64,000 nucleotides of DNA from Ensifer sp. USDA 6670 (GTDB lineage: Bacteria; Pseudomonadota; Alphaproteobacteria; Rhizobiales; Rhizobiaceae), in NCBI GenBank assembly GCA_000421085.1, contig ATWE01000016.1, positions 49,041 through 113,040 of the forward strand. Direction: 5' to 3'. The first letter of the stretch is position 1; every line of letters begins with the position of its first letter. The translations under genes and the position numbers were made by a program. This document shows, piece by piece, positions 63,394 through 64,000 of this stretch. The notes beneath the pieces were generated by a model. That model saw only the letters and a list, made by a program, of their open reading frames with translations. It did no database searches and had not been told where the DNA came from.

Positions 63394-63743
63394 TCCAGAT
63401 TGCCGCGGGGACGAAAGTGTACCTGGCCTGCCGACCGGTCGATATGCGGCGTGGGTTCGATGGTCTGTCGGCGGAGGTCGTCAACACGTTGAATGCCGAT
63501 CCCTATAGTGGCCATCTCTTCCTCTTTCGGGGGAAAAGAGGCGGCTATTTGAAAGCTCTTTATTGGGACGGAACCGGGATGTGCCTTTTTGCCAAGCGAC
63601 TGGAGCATGGCAAGTTCGTCTGGCCGTCGATCGTCGATGGTGTTCTGCAGATGTCGGCAGCCCAACTTGCTCTCCTGGTGGAAGGGATGGATTGGCGGCG
63701 AACGCGGATGCCTGACCCTCTGCCGAAGCCGGCGATGGCGTAA
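63390..63743 (+). CDS. tnpB: IS66 Orf2-like protein TnpB
   Basis: A 117-residue protein with the hallmark V-Y-L-A-C-R-P-V-D-M-R-R-G-F-D-G-L, F-L-F-R-G-K-R and W-D-G-T-G-M-C-L-F-A-K-R-L-E. Complete. This IS66 TnpB is unrelated to the RNA-guided TnpB nuclease. Confidence 0.95.
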   Translation: MIQIAAGTKVYLACRPVDMRRGFDGLSAEVVNTLNADPYSGHLFLFRGKRGGYLKALYWDGTGMCLFAKRLEHGKFVWPSIVDGVLQMSAAQLALLVEGMDWRRTRMPDPLPKPAMA

Positions 63744-63805
63744 TAACGCATTGCTTTTGCGGGTAAAACCGTAGCGGGATAAGGCCCCTTGTGCTACAGA
63801 GACGC

Positions 63806-64000
63806 ATGTCTCTTGTTGCTTCCGATCCGCTTGCCGAACTGGAGGAATTGCGTGCGTTGACCGCGCAGTTGCAGGCGGAGCTTTATGCCAAGAACCTCTA
63901 TATCGAGAAGCTGAAGGCCCAGCTTGCGACCTTAAAGCGAGCCCGTTTTGGTCGCTCATCAGAGAAACTCGATCGTCTGATCGAGCAACTCGAATTGACG
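63806..64000 (+). CDS. tnpC: IS66 transposase TnpC (5' part)
   Basis: The first 65 residues are present: a leucine-rich coiled coil (L-A-E-L-E-E-L-R-A-L-T-A-Q-L, I-E-K-L-K-A-Q-L-A-T-L-K-R) followed by R-F-G-R-S-S-E-K-L-D, the normal N-terminus of the DDE transposase. The gene continues beyond the window. Confidence 0.92.
   Translation, partial: MSLVASDPLAELEELRALTAQLQAELYAKNLYIEKLKAQLATLKRARFGRSSEKLDRLIEQLELT

Larger units (their letters stand above)
11963..64000. mobile_element. Large temperate siphovirus-type prophage (right end outside window)
   Basis: From the integrase beside tRNA-Arg the region holds, in phage order, recombination genes, a repressor/Cro switch, replication and regulatory genes, packaging, head, tail and lysis genes. 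Head genes belong to the DUF2280, DUF1073, DUF2213 and DUF2184 set; the tail has a long tape measure and no sheath, so a siphovirus morphology is likely. About 16 single genes of accessory type are inserted on the opposite strand. All core genes look full length. An IS66-family element starts at 62816; the attR is not seen before it. Confidence 0.88.
62816..64000 (+). mobile_element. IS66-family insertion sequence (partial, runs off window)
   Basis: The element begins with GTAAGCGTGGCG at 62816, the usual start of IS66-family terminal repeats. It holds tnpA, tnpB and the start of tnpC in order. The eight bases before it (AGAGCATC, 62808-62815) would be the target duplication, to be matched at the other end outside the window. 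Confidence 0.88.

Noticed and set aside
63390..63743. TnpB as an RNA-guided nuclease
   Set aside because: The gene is the short IS66 Orf2 protein; it has no RuvC motifs and only shares the name.

Overview
The window looks like chromosomal DNA of a high-GC alphaproteobacterium of the Rhizobiales, most likely Sinorhizobium/Ensifer or a close relative. The host backbone is short (about 7.3-12.0 kb): three tRNA-Glu genes, a lipoprotein M15 peptidase, gloA, a two-domain cold-shock protein, a DUF192 protein, tRNA-Pro, an NDUFS4-like ETC complex I subunit and tRNA-Arg. The taxon call rests on this gene order and on phage versions of alphaproteobacterial regulators (GcrA-like, GapR/DUF2312-like); it is inference, not a database result.

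Left part (1-7.3 kb): a decayed phage or capsid-encoding satellite abutting the 3' end of tRNA-Glu(CTC). It keeps a replication-like partial gene, two small early-type genes, an HK97 prohead protease and an HK97 major capsid gene, then an exported alkyl-sulfatase-type metallo-beta-lactamase, a packaging-type HTH protein and a BstA-like candidate defence gene. No portal, large terminase or integrase is visible here.

Main part (about 11.96 kb to beyond the window): a large, apparently intact siphovirus-type prophage inserted at the 3' end of tRNA-Arg(TCT). A leftward early operon (17.6 to 12.0 kb) carries Gp157, RecT/Bet, several small phage genes and the tyrosine integrase. A switch region (17.6-19.9 kb) has an S24-type repressor, a Cro/YdaS-like gene and shared operator-like half sites. 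The rightward early operon (20.2-28.5 kb) encodes GapR-like, C5-cytosine and MT-A70 adenine methyltransferases, a DUF1064 nuclease, replication proteins, a GcrA-like regulator and a NusG-like antiterminator followed by a terminator. Late genes follow: DUF2280 small terminase, large terminase, DUF1073 portal, DUF2213 protease-scaffold, DUF2184 capsid, connectors, tail genes with a tape measure carrying a lysozyme-like domain, tip protein, an SGNH-hydrolase fibre, then a GH19 endolysin and nested spanins.

The most striking property is an archipelago of single genes, nearly all on the minus strand, inserted between otherwise tightly packed rightward genes. They include a predicted modification-dependent nuclease (MrcB_N-like plus DUF3883), several immunity-type proteins (Imm33/DUF2185-like, Rap1a/Tai-like, DUF7660-like, a ComJ-like fusion on the plus strand), a YbjQ protein, and a surface-polysaccharide set (KpsC-like, hexapeptide acyltransferase, beta-helix protein, DXD glycosyltransferase). 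This points to a prophage that equips its lysogen against other phages and toxins and remodels its surface. At the right edge an IS66-family element begins at 62816 and runs off the window; the right attachment site is not present here.
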